From: Cercophora sp. LCS_1
Lineage: Eukaryota; Ascomycota; Sordariomycetes; Sordariales; Lasiosphaeriaceae
Assembly (NCBI GenBank): GCA_036250225.1
Contig: JAPZLL010000044.1
Coordinates: 62,001 to 126,000 of the forward strand
DNA length: 64,000 bases
Direction of reading: 5' to 3'
Every line of letters begins with the position of its first letter. The first letter of the stretch is position 1. The position numbers and the translations under genes are program-made. Under the pieces are notes generated by a model, which was not told where the DNA came from, made no database searches, and was given only the letters and a program-made list of their open reading frames with translations. This document shows positions 43,889 through 54,665 of this stretch, piece after piece.

Positions 43889-46144
43889 TCAAGGTGCAAA
43901 ATACTCATAAGCTGTCCCGCCGCTGATGGTCGACAGGGACAGCAGTGAAGGATTGACGGAATCAGTCCACGATGGATGGGAATCAGCAACGCTCGTGGTC
44001 GAGTAGATCGAGGGCACCGAAGCACTGACCTCAGGGTGAGGTGCCATGTGGGAGGTCGCGTTTGGAAAGCCGCCGCTCGTCCAATCCATGCCTGTTTGCC
44101 CCGCTAAGGGTGTGGTAGTAGCACCAGGGCCCGAGGATCCGAGGGGGATTGCAGTAGAAGGACGACGGGTATCATCGTCAACCTGGAAGATGCGCTCGAG
44201 GTACCCGTTGATCCCCTCCTCGTGCCACTTCTGCCAGGCGCCACCAGTAGCCGCGAGCTGAGCCCCTAGGTAGAGCGAAGGGGCTGGTCGTGCCTGTCCG
44301 ATCTGGTCTGCAAGGCTACCTTTTTTCTGGGCCGAGATCTGTTGGAAGATGCAGATCGCTGTGTGGAGATACTTAGAAGTGGCTGGTGCCGTTGTCTGAT
44401 AGGGAACCTCCGAGCCTGTGTGCTGCCAGCTCTGCTCGAGTGAGAGCAGAGCGCGTCGAACGTGACTCTGTATGCACAGGCTGTAGAACATCAAAATCCA
44501 GGAGGAATCCTTCCCCTTCTTCGTGCTAAAAAGAGCGCCGGTCAATGCCCGAACATACACGGAAACGTGCTTGTTGACGCCCGCGAGACCCGGGCAGATA
44601 CATTCTCCGGCGGTGCAAAAGCCGTGGGGATCAAGCATCAGGAAGCCCAAAGAAGACAGCCGCAATGTCCGGGCGCACTGAAGAAGACATCGCATTGAGA
44701 TGTAGACTAGCCGCTTCTCTTCATCCCAGTGACCAAACCGGGCCTCGCAGAGTGAAGCAGCCTCGAGGAGGGCAACCAGTTGCTCGACAACCCCAACCCC
44801 CATGATTTGCGCGGTGGCCGGGCAATCCGTGAGTTCCCAAACGATTTGGATGATGAGGCCACCGTACGGAAAACTGCGAGTATTAACCAAGTCAGGCATG
44901 GGATTGAAGGTGGAAAAGTCAATGTCGATGGTAATGACACGATGGAGAATCTCGGTCACCCCCTTCTCTGTTGCTCTAGGGCCAGAGCATCGGAGTTGCC
45001 GATGTACGTGCTTTAGCCGAGTTTTCGCATTAGCAAGTTCATCCAGTGCAGGCTGAAGAGCTGCTGGAACATTTGTTGATGAGGCGATTGATGGTTTCGA
45101 TGACGGCGCCGTGCAGAAAAGCGATGAGCTCGGGACGATGTTGTCGACCAATCCGCGGCGGCAGCGGGTGCCCGTAACTCCAGGGGCGGTCAGGCATTGC
45201 TTGCACGGATTTCCATCATCACACTGATTAGAAACGTTAGCATGTTGTTCCGCGATCAGAGACACGCCTATGCCTACTTTTTTCCGTATGAGCTTGCATG
45301 ACCAACAGCAGCCACCCACTTTCTCAAGTTCTCGAGAGTTGTAACGTCTCGGGACTAACCGCTGAAGCAAAGACAGCCCAGCGTGGCTGAGGGTATGGTT
45401 TCGGTGGGAAGGAAGCGTGGGCACCGTTGGCTCCGGATGTTGTGGCAATGAATGGCCGTGAGGCTTCGGGATAGAGCTCGAAAACTGGGCGCCTGCCAGC
45501 GGGTGTGCAGACGGTGAGGGATCAGTTGTTGGAGTTAGATGGTCTCCCATATTGAGAGGGTTAGGATTAGTGGGATTAACGGGATATGAACTGGGCTGCC
45601 CAAAGTCGTAGTCTTGAGTCCGTTGACGCAGATAACAATCCCTGTTTCCAGGGCGTCTGGAGACAACAGCATCTGAACGGGGGCGTGGATTAGAGTTCGG
45701 GGCGGAGTGGCAACAGGGGCTGAGGTGAAGGCAAAGCTGCCCTTCGCAGACGACGCCGAAGAGGATGCTCGCTTCATCTGCATCGAGACCGCAGATCTCC
45801 AGTCTCTCCTCAGCAGGCGTGGCCAGAAATTGTTGGATCTTGTGCTCAAAAACCAAGCGGGAAGTGCTCTCCGAGACAGTGTGCTCACCACCGTATGCGT
45901 AAAAGTCGTCGTCTACCACCGGACCATGATCAGGTTCATTCGGGTTGGGCGGAGCGAACTTATCGGGAGCTGAATACGGCGATAGTGGGTAATTTGGCGT
46001 CGACGTTGCATCAGGGTAAGGATCCCACTCGAAGTGATGTGCCATGGTTCCGGAACCAGATGACGGCGGTGACAGAACGGCCCTCTTGGAGCCGGGACTG
46101 GAATATCCGCGGTTTGGCTGGTCGGGTTTGCGGTGGTCGGACAA
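43889..46144 (-). CDS. Zn(II)2Cys6 transcription factor, zinc cluster split by an in-frame intron
   Basis: The frame is open for 751 codons, but positions 45277-45224 form a 54 bp intron (GTAGGC...TTTCTAATCAG with an upstream GCTAAC branch sequence). Removing it joins CCWSCKLIRKK to CDDGNPCKQC and yields the full cluster C-x2-C-x6-C-x5-C-x2-C-x9-C, which binds two zinc ions and usually CGG-type DNA sites. The final protein is about 733 residues. Unusually the cluster is in the middle (about residue 290), after a Pro/Ser-rich N-terminus. The C-terminal half has the helical layout of AflR-like regulators. No gene cluster that it could control is evident next to it. Confidence 0.78.
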   Translation of the reverse strand: MSDHRKPDQPNRGYSSPGSKRAVLSPPSSGSGTMAHHFEWDPYPDATSTPNYPLSPYSAPDKFAPPNPNEPDHGPVVDDDFYAYGGEHTVSESTSRLVFEHKIQQFLATPAEERLEICGLDADEASILFGVVCEGQLCLHLSPCCHSAPNSNPRPRSDAVVSRRPGNRDCYLRQRTQDYDFGQPSSYPVNPTNPNPLNMGDHLTPTTDPSPSAHPLAGAQFSSSIPKPHGHSLPQHPEPTVPTLPSHRNHTLSHAGLSLLQRLVPRRYNSRELEKVGGCCWSCKLIRKKVGIGVSLIAEQHANVSNQCDDGNPCKQCLTAPGVTGTRCRRGLVDNIVPSSSLFCTAPSSKPSIASSTNVPAALQPALDELANAKTRLKHVHRQLRCSGPRATEKGVTEILHRVITIDIDFSTFNPMPDLVNTRSFPYGGLIIQIVWELTDCPATAQIMGVGVVEQLVALLEAASLCEARFGHWDEEKRLVYISMRCLLQCARTLRLSSLGFLMLDPHGFCTAGECICPGLAGVNKHVSVYVRALTGALFSTKKGKDSSWILMFYSLCIQSHVRRALLSLEQSWQHTGSEVPYQTTAPATSKYLHTAICIFQQISAQKKGSLADQIGQARPAPSLYLGAQLAATGGAWQKWHEEGINGYLERIFQVDDDTRRPSTAIPLGSSGPGATTTPLAGQTGMDWTSGGFPNATSHMAPHPEVSASVPSIYSTTSVADSHPSWTDSVNPSLLSLSTISGGTAYEYFAP

Positions 46145-47471
46145 AGTGTCGTTGCATACTGCAGACGGAAGATGAACCGCTGGGTTGGGACCCAGCGTGA
46201 GATATAATCGTGCAGCTCGCAGGCCATGGAAACAAGCCTCACAGCCTTCCCTCGAAGCAAGGAATATTCTTCACGGGCTTCCATCCAGGGTGAGTGAGCG
46301 ATGCCACCAGCGCACGGTGCTGGTTCCGGGATCCGAAAGCCTGAGCGCCATTCCTGGCCGCCAAGGCGGAAGCCGGGTCAGCATCGCCCAAAGGGGGAAC
46401 CTCACAGGAAGAGCCGCAAGAGGCGCGACAAACTTCGGTGTAACCCCTGAGGGCGGCAGGAACCCATCGATTTGTCTGCTCCTGGCGCGTCGTTACCCTG
46501 GTTCGCTTTGGCCACCATTCTTTCCGGTTCCTAGGGCCAGTCCGGACGCCTTGCAATCTCCTGATCGCGGAGAGCCTCGCGACCAGAGCTTGTCGGGCGC
46601 ACCCTGGCCTGTCCTAACGCTTGATTCTGTCGTGTGCATTCTCCTTGGCTGGTAGCGAAGAGGAAGCTAGGCGCGCGCCACCGCCATGTTGCAGAGAACG
46701 ACTCCCGTGGGTCGAGGATCGAGTCAAGACATCGATCGGCCATCGGGGCTCGAGCAGTCGCGCTTTTCGACCGGGCATCAATGCACCCTCAACCTTGTCG
46801 GCAACGGCATAGGCCTACCGCCTCAGTTTCGGACACAGTAAATGCGCGATCGCATCGGGAGACTAGTCGTATGGGCGTTGTGAGCGTTCTGAGCGTTGTG
46901 AACGAAGGTCAGGAAGATGCAGACGCCATGTAAATCATCCACAAAGCCAAAGTCGCAGCCGTCAAACGCGGATCGGCGGAAGCCCACGATTAGCGCACCT
47001 GGGATGCGACCCGATACCCGGTGGTGTCTTGCAACAATGATGGAAAGCCTGATTCCTGCAAGTTAAACGCACAGAGACACCTGCCGGTCACGTGCGATGC
47101 TACTTCAGGCAGCCTCCCAAGCCCGCCTCCGGGTCAGGGGGTCCCCTTCCCATAAAATATGAACGCAAAAAGTTTGATCCGATCTCCGAAACAGATGGCA
47201 AGCCACTGTGGGCAGGTGGCAGGGCCAGCATCATTGAAGGAGCAGCGGTCCCATCTCCGCGGGAAGGAGGAAGGTCCCAAGGACGCCGAGCAAGGGCTGA
47301 GCGCCGGAAGACCAAAGTTGGAAGGAGCAGGGCTGCCCTTCCCACGCCGAGGAGCGGCAAATCAACCCAGGAGAGAAAAACGCAGACCCTTGAATCAAAG
47401 GCTTCACCCCATTGGTGCCGTCGTCGCAGCTATTCGATCATCTTCAACCATCAGTCTTCCCTGACCCACCG
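46145..47471. other. Intergenic region, no gene seen
   Basis: About 1.3 kb between the outward-facing transcription factor gene and the HNH pseudogene. No motif-bearing frame. Confidence 0.4.
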
Positions 47472-48866
47472 ATGCCTCCTTCGGCTGCGGACGTGGAGTA
47501 CCGAGCGAGCCTGGACAAGCTGTATGCCGATTTTACCGAGCGCGCGACCGAGGCCGGGGTGGAACGTCTCCGCCGTTTTCTTGCGGCAGAGCATCCCCAC
47601 GAAAATGTCGCATCACTGCTTCCGAAGAAAGCAGAGGTGGGGGAGAAGCTGGAGTGCATTCGACACCTCGAAGAATACTGGAGGAAGAACTCTGGTCGCT
47701 TGACTGACGGCGATCAGCTCTGGTACCGTGCCTTCAACGATCTTCACATCGCCACACTACTGCTCATGCCATTGAATACGCTCAAGCGCTTTTCCAGGGG
47801 ATCTGAATCCGTCAAATCGCTGTCAAAGGACATTCTTTTGCGACGTGTTGGGCAGTTCGTCCAGGTCATCAAGCTCTGTAAGCCTTTTTGTGCCTGCCCG
47901 ACGCCTTATAGATTCAAATTGTCTGGCAGCATGATCGCATGCAGTTCAAGAAGCCCGGAGCACCGACTTCAAGCAATTCGTATTGCTCGAGACCAGAGCT
48001 TCGGAACGATCATCCCCGCACACCCATGGCTGCGTTCTTACCGGGACCGCTAATCCCAACATATGCCGTATCTATCCATCCTATCTTCGCTGGGACGCAA
48101 AAACGAAGGCTCAGGTATACAAATACTACCGAGGAATCCAGATGTTGATCCCCCCAGATGATGGTCAGTTCGACGACTTCGCAGAAGTCATGAAAGAGGC
48201 GCTTGATGAACGCGACCAGGTGTGGAACATGATTGTCTCGATAAACAAGCTTCGTACTAGTGGCGAAGATGCCGTTTCGCACTCGAGTGTCAAGGCGTTG
48301 TGGACAACCCTCCAGCTCCGGATGAGCGTCAAGGGGATGCGGGCAGCACAGGCGTGGTCACCCTAAAGCTACGCTTCGTTTGGATGCCATGGAGGGATGA
48401 AAGAAAAACCCTCAGGGCCGCGTCCGCAGACGATTTTATGGCTGCCTTTCCATACGAAGATGGAAGATAGGCTGACATGGTCTACATTACGGGGATCCAA
48501 ATGTCGAGCGCCATGATAAGCCTGCTATTGCCATAGCCAGGATCGGACTGGATGGTCACGAAGCCCGGACTGGCCACATATTCTACGTTGAGGTCGAGAA
48601 AAAATATCAATGGAAGATGCGCAGAGCCTTTGATATCCAACTCTTCATGTGCAAAGTACTTGCAATAGCTGGCGTTAACTCCATCAACCAGGTTGAAGAT
48701 GATCCGGAGTATTTCAAGGACGACTATTTTGTCGGTGAGGATCCAGCAGAGGTGGCAGCAGAACTGGAGGCGGCTGAGGAGGTGATACGGCTAGGGCTTC
48801 CAAGGACACAGCAGCGACCGGCCGGGGAAGACACCGGTGGATTGTTGGGCCATGAAACAGAATAGC
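47472..48866 (+). pseudogene. HNH-endonuclease-domain fungal protein, broken by a frameshift and an in-frame stop
   Basis: Exon 1 is 47472-47877; a 67 bp intron leads to exon 2 at 47945. The N-terminal 135 residues are helical. Exon 2 starts the HNH region with GCVLTGTANPNICRIYP, then VYKYYRGIQMLIPPDD and VWNMIVSINK. Near 48251-48260 similarity moves into another frame (WRRCRFALECQG, then VVTLKLRFVWMPW), showing a one-base indel. In that frame a TAG stands at 48468-48470, after which the typical C-terminus resumes (TGHIFYVEVEKK, AFDIQ) to a stop at 48866. The CAG-to-TAG change would fit RIP. The His normally expected before IYP appears as Arg. Such proteins often neighbour HET genes; their role is unknown. 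Confidence 0.68.
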
Positions 48867-49172
48867 GTATCTCTAACGTAGACAGGCGTAGCGATTTTTG
48901 AATAACACTTCCTGATTTCAGCAACGGCCTCAGTCCGTTTTGAAGATATGGTAACGTCTTTATAAAAGACCCAAACGCTTCGCGAAAATGCCTGAATGAA
49001 TAATAAACATGGAGATTTTGATCATGTTATGGCAGTACCTCGTATGTGGTATGTTTTAAGGCATATGAACATGGGGGTTATGTATGGGACGGGCGTGAGA
49101 GTCAAAGAGATGATGGCATTGTCGCTGACGATCTGCAGTTAAGCAAGGAAACGCAAACCCAAGCGAGACCAG

Positions 49173-51292
49173 TTATACCACATATATCGTTTCCTTCTTG
49201 TCCTTCAGCAGGCCTTCACCCTCACCATCCATCATCCCATGCAAATAACAATCCCCAAGAAACGCGTAACACTGCTTCTCACCCAAACCCGGGATGTCCC
49301 GCGTCCCAACACTCCTCATGATGATTGGCATCCTCCCTCCAGCACACAAAAAGAACTCATCAGGCCTTGGAAACACCATCTGCGCCATATTGGGAACGAG
49401 GGCCAGTCGTCGCGATTCCGTCACAGCAAACACCCGCGTCTGCGTGGTCGTCTTGACGACGCGGCTGACGCCCTCGTGGCCTCCAGAGCCGGTTGAAGCA
49501 GCATCCCCACGAAAACCCTCCAGCATGTCCTCCGCCTGACACCACGCCTTGAGCCTCTCTTCGTCCGTCTCAACTGCGCGCCTGAACTTGACCAAAGGTC
49601 CATCGCCGTGGTTCCCATCATCCATCATCGAATCCCCACACAACGTCCTCCAAAACATGCCCTTCCATTGGTCATCACCCCCAGTCTCCTCCTCGGCAAC
49701 ATGATACCACCACTCCAAGGTATCCCGTTCCGGCCAGCTACTCCAACTCATCATAGTCGTCGACGCCCGTCTCAACCGATCAACCCTGACACCCTCCAGT
49801 GCCAAAACTTTCCCCTCATCGAATACACCCACCACATCCGCACTGACGCTACGACACGCGTTGTATAACGGCAACTGCTTGTCAAACCGATCCAACGTCG
49901 CCCCCGCAGCACCCTGGCTCCAGTCTGGAACCCAGGACGGCAATCCCTCCAACCTCCGCTCCACCGACGTCTCAGGCGGCCGATACATGATATCCAGCCT
50001 CTTACTCGCCCGCACAATATGCACCACAGTATCGGTATACACCTCCACCACCGTTTTGTCGTAGGACGGAATCAGTGGCGGAGCGCCATACCAATCCGTC
50101 ACCAGCGGGAGCAAAGCATATACCTTATCCCGCGGATATTCGGCATGACGATGTCGAAACTTGGGGAGCAAACGCGCGAGGGTGATTGGTTCGCCTGCGT
50201 CACGCGCAAGCCGGACGGAACGCAGCTCGGAAAGGATTTCAGCGTGCATGTTCAGTATGTTCTCTATCCCCGGGACGCCCGAGCAGCACGTATCGCGGTG
50301 ACGTCGAAAGTTGAGGATGCCGTCGAGCATGGTTGTCCATGGCATGGAGACGGGACCGTAGAGGAGGGTGGATGTGGGCGGGAGGACGGCTTCTTGGACC
50401 ATCCAGATGCGGGACCACCAGTCGCGGGTGGCGAGCCAGTGGGCTGCGCGTTTGGCGTTGGTGAGGTGGGTGTGCTGGTCGGGGGGTTCGGATACGAGAT
50501 AGGGGATGGAGGAGAGGTGGAGGTCCTGGGAGAGCATGCGGAAGAGGGCAAAGGCGTGGAAGACGCTGTCGGCAAAGGTAGAGGGGTCGGTGGTTGTGGC
50601 GAGGCGGGCGGCGTCTCGATCGTCGCCGTACCATGTGCAGGGTCGGGTACGGGTTATGCGGAAGGCGTCGGGTTCGGCCTGGGGCATTTCTTTGATCATC
50701 TTTTGGATGTCGTCTGAGAAGGTTGATGGTGGTTCGCCGGGGATGGGTTCCCAGGTCTGCATCTTGGCTGCGAGATCTTGGAGGAAGCGATCGATGTCGT
50801 GGATCGTCTCTTCTACTTCTTTGTGTTGTTCTTCTGTTACTGTGGGAACTGGTGCTTCTGGTTCTTCGCCGAGCCACAGGAGCCCCTGGGATGACTTGCT
50901 GTAGATGTCGCTCATCAGAGACAACTGGGTGGATTTCTCGGCATTATCGCGTTGGTTGATGCAGATTGTGTCAACCCAGATGGTGCGAGGTTTGTCGGAG
51001 TAGCGAAGCCGCTTGAGGGCGTCGAAGAGGTTCTGGCCGATGGTAAAGGGGGTACCATTAACTTGAATGGCGCATTCTGGCGTTCGAACCCAACGGTAAG
51101 ACAGGGCCTAGGAGTGTCAGTGAAACTGGAATGGAGAAAAGGCTTTACAGGGGGACGTACTTCGTACTCCGGGTTATCTAACAGGCTGGCCGTGCTGAGG
51201 TCGCATGAGGGAATTTCATCGTCTGCTCCAGCGTGCAAAACCAAAAGCCGAACCTCCTTCCTCGACGGATCAAGCACCCGGTGAAGCGTCAT
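49173..51292 (-). CDS. HET-domain protein (heterokaryon incompatibility type), intact
   Basis: Exon 1 is 51292-51161 and exon 2 is 51107-49173, joined by a 53 bp intron, giving 688 residues; an in-frame ATG at 51313 would add seven. The HET domain spans roughly residues 40-210: ALSYRWV right after the intron, FDALKRLR, then RTIWVDTICINQRD and YSKSSQGLLWLGE. The region around MVQEAVLPPTSTLLYGP is the usual continuation, and PRDKVYALLPLV follows. HET proteins act in vegetative incompatibility and cause programmed cell death when activated by an unlike partner. The last 250 residues are variable, with no repeats or P-loop. No partner gene can be named from the sequence. Confidence 0.88.
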
Positions 51293-51313
51293 TGCGTGAC
51301 AGAGTTTTAACAA

Positions 51314-52038
51314 GGAGCGAACAAACCGATTCTAGGTGACGGTGTAGCAGCTTATATCGTGCGTCGCGAGATACCAAGTGGCGTGATGGCTGTTGCAGCG
51401 AATCCGCTCAGAGCCTCGCCAGGCTTGGCGCCGATATCGTTGTGCAGAAAGTCGCAGGTTATGGGGAGAGGCACGTGAGCGAGCAGATGGCACCACCATC
51501 AACGGCGTGGCCGGCTGCAACGATCACAAAGCCACTTCCCGCAAAGCTCGCAGTGCTAATCAAAGCCATGGGTCTCCCTGGAGGCAACGGAGCGCTGGAA
51601 TGGGCGTGTCATCTTCACACTCGGTGACGATACACCGAGATTAAAGAGCCGATTGCGAACTTGCAGCGACTCTGGCTGCGACCGAAGTTTGGTTTCCGCT
51701 GCCGGGGAAGTCTATAAGAGGTGTCTGCGTGTGTTGGTCTATTTGGGCCTCAAGGCAGCCGGTTTCCTGTTCCGTCGCTTCTCCCGGTCGAAATGACGTG
51801 ATATGCTTGAGGACAGTCCTAGGTATGTCTATATTCTTGGTCTGGACAAGGGGAAGATCATTCGATAATAAAAGGGACTAAAACAACATGCCACATCTGA
51901 GTTTCGCCTCTGGGTTGGGGGCTCAAAAAGAGCAAGGGTCGGATGTGACATTGACCCCCACCAAGCCCCAACATCCCCACCACACAAAACACCAAAAAAA
52001 TCATCACCAACACTGAACCCCACTTTACAACAGGAGAT
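51314..52038. other. Intergenic region, no gene seen
   Basis: About 0.7 kb between the HET gene and tRNA-Ala. Nothing supported. Confidence 0.4.
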
Positions 52039-52120
52039 TGGACGAGCTGGGAATCGAACCCAGGACCTTTCGCATCCAGAAGATGCTAAGCGAACGCTCT
52101 ACCAACTGAGCCACACGCCC
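52039..52120 (-). tRNA. tRNA-Ala (AGC) with a short intron
   Basis: The minus strand folds into a standard cloverleaf: acceptor GGGCGTG/CTCGTCC with the G3-U70 wobble that marks tRNA-Ala, D arm GCTC/GAGC, anticodon stem TTCGC/GCGAA, anticodon AGC, and T arm CTGGG/CCCAG around TTCGATT. The 73 nt mature part plus a 9 nt intron directly after position 37 makes 82 nt. The U6-U67 mismatch also occurs in yeast tRNA-Ala. CCA is not encoded. Confidence 0.93.
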
Positions 52121-52467
52121 TTATGTGATGTTGATAAATAAATTACCCAGCATCGTGGTTTAGATAAGGTATCAGCACATCACACATTGAGGGTGCGAAG
52201 ACGGCTGAAATTGTCCGACTTGAGTGCCGTGAAAACTTTTGGCGCTCTAGAAAAGACCTCGTGTAGCAACTTTATCTTCCTGTTGCATACCTACTGCATG
52301 TCGCGCTTGCTTTCCTCTCGTCCATCTACCATGCTTTCGAGTCCACAGATCATGTTGTGTACGCAAAAGAATATCGAAATGATTGATGTAAAATAGACAA
52401 GGTGCCCACGCGTAAAGTATTGTACATGTACATGAAACTATAGTGTTTTGCAGGAGCCGTCCCCCAC

Positions 52468-53748
52468 TCAAGCATTGTCAGGAGGTAAGAACCGTCTCCC
52501 CGTTCCCTGCGCATACCTCGTCGAGGATATCCAGACCCAGCCACGGCACCTTTTCTGTATCTCCAACTGGATCTCACGAGTCTGGAAGACATGCTGAGAC
52601 GCATGCCCTCCACTCGACCCCGGCCTCCTCATGTACTGCCCGGTCAGGTCCGAAGCCCTCGCAAGCCGTTCCACCTGTTGATTGGACATCCCGTAAATGT
52701 ACCCAATTAATATGGGGGCCTGCGTATACTCAACCAAGTTCTCCGGCACCTTGGGACGATCCAGACCCTGCTTTGGCCCACGCGCCCAAAATACCAGCTG
52801 CTGCCAGTCGGCGCCAAATATTTCTCAGCCGTCCTGTAGAAGGTCCGAAGGCACAGCGAAGTGCAGGACCGCCCCCTCCTCTGCATCCACGCGATTCCTG
52901 ACGAAGCCCGCGTACTTCTCGGCCACGTCGTAGTGTTTGGTCAGGTACAGCAGGTCGTTGTCGGTCTGGTGGAAATCCGTTGGGGGCGAGGAATGAAGCC
53001 GCAAAAGATCCAATGACCCGTCCTCCTTGAAAACTCCTGCTAGCCGGGTCATTGCGCCGCCCTTGTATAACATCGTCCTGCCTTCAACGGCGGTGGGTAT
53101 GGCACCCATGGTGGCCAACTTGAGCACAGGGGCCTCCTGGAAGGTGTCGGCGAGTCCCGACTGACTGCGCTTTGCTGGGCGAGGTTGGACGCTGGGCGAA
53201 GGGGTGTTGAGCTCTCTCAGCTCAGCTTGCTTCTTGCGGATTCTCTTATCCAGCCCCTCGAGAAACTCCCATGCGATGTTAATACTGTCGAGGGCCCAAT
53301 ATGAAGCCGGCCCTTTCTGGCGAATAACGTCAAACCGGCTGTTTAGGATAGCATCCGAGAGACGCTGAGTGATGCCCATGTCTGTCAGCGCACGGCGCCA
53401 ATTGTGCTCACGGGTTGAGGCGTCTCCCTTATTCTGAGCCCTTTTGTAAACGAAGTATCTGGCCTCGACAATAACATCGTTGCCGTACCCTAGCTCGCCT
53501 GGGATCTGCTGTCGCTCCCAAGACTCAAAAATCATAGCCGCAACCTCGGGAATGAACCCACAGAACTCCAATGTCTCCCGGGAGTTCAGCACTTCGGGGA
53601 TGTCGATAACCTCGGAGTCTTCGCCAGAGCTAGAGGACGACGAGGAGGAATACGAGCCGCGAGAGATCGAAACAAACCCCCTCTTAGGAGCCACCGTCCT
53701 GTCAGCCGCAGCTGTCTGGGAGGCAACGGACAGGACTCGGGTAGTCAT
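52468..53748 (-). pseudogene. Unknown fungal protein with one in-frame stop; possible ADP-ribosyltransferase-like fold
   Basis: The frame is open from 53748 to a TGA at 52827-52825 (307 residues), then stays open in the same frame for 118 more codons to 52468. The downstream part continues sensibly (EIFGADWQQLVFWARG, then GPILIGY-type sequence), so the natural protein is probably about 426 residues. A Ser run and acidic patch lie at residues 30-50. The part LLYLTKHYDVAEKYAGFVR followed by AVLHFAVPSDLL resembles fungal proteins grouped near DUF3990, which share an ADP-ribosyltransferase-like fold; this is by eye and unproven. A TATA box sits about 120 bp before the ATG. No intron can remove the stop. 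Confidence 0.6.
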
Positions 53749-53866
53749 TGTGTATTGGCAGAACAGGTTGGCGTTGGGTGGTGTTGGTGGAGAGGAAAAT
53801 TGGTGTTGGAGTTTGGTGGTGAAATGCTTGTTGGAAGAGGAGAGGTCCAGGTGGGAAGTAGCAGGG

Positions 53867-53874
53867 TATTTATA
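53867..53874 (-). promoter_or_regulatory. TATA box of the gene at 52468-53748
   Basis: Reverse-strand TATAAATA about 120 bp before the ATG; an intact promoter suggests the in-frame stop is recent. Confidence 0.5.
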
Positions 53875-54665
53875 CTCTAACAGAACCGAGGAAAAAACGC
53901 CCGTTGCCCCAAGTGCATGTGACTCATGGCCGTCAAGGCGGACCTTTCTTCCGAACTCTATGTTTCGAGCATATCGGGCGGCCAGCTATCCCCACGGTTT
54001 CTCACGCCGCCAGGTTTGAGGTTCATGGCGACCCGGGCGAGCAAACTAAACAGTTGTTAACCTTTGGCAGACCTGAAAGGGCCTATACTTGTTAGATAGA
54101 AATAGTTTATCTTTTGGTAACGAACATTCAAGCTTTGGATGAAGGGTTAGTAAGCTCTCGGGTACCATCAACCCCAAACGAGGCCGAGTATCTAATCTTA
54201 CCTACCGAGGTTAATAGTACACCGAATAAACTTTAGATATCTACAGTTGTTGAAAAGCTATGATCCGAACGTTGTGTTGCAAACCTGATCACACCTGAAA
54301 AAACAGGATATTCACGTGGCGCACCATCTGCAATTGCAAACATTACACGAGGCGGTGAGGACCAAAGAAAATAAGGACGAAAAACACAGCTGCCGTGTCT
54401 TCCACAGGTCAGCCTACATGGCATCCACCAATGTCCTGTCCTCGACATATTGTGTGGTCCACATATTGGCTTTGCACCCTGTTTTACCTGTTGCTCCGAT
54501 GACCATCAGGGACAGGGATAGAGGGACAACCGAAAGTCTCAACACTCAGAAAATAAATGCCAGAATCATAGTCCCGAAGCGAATATATACAAGACAGAAA
54601 TCATGCAGTCATAATGCAGCCCCAAGCCTTTTCGTATGTACATCACCCCTTTTCTCCTTCATGAC
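53875..54665. other. Intergenic region, no gene seen
   Basis: About 0.8 kb, AT-richer around 54100-54240. Nothing coding. Confidence 0.4.
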
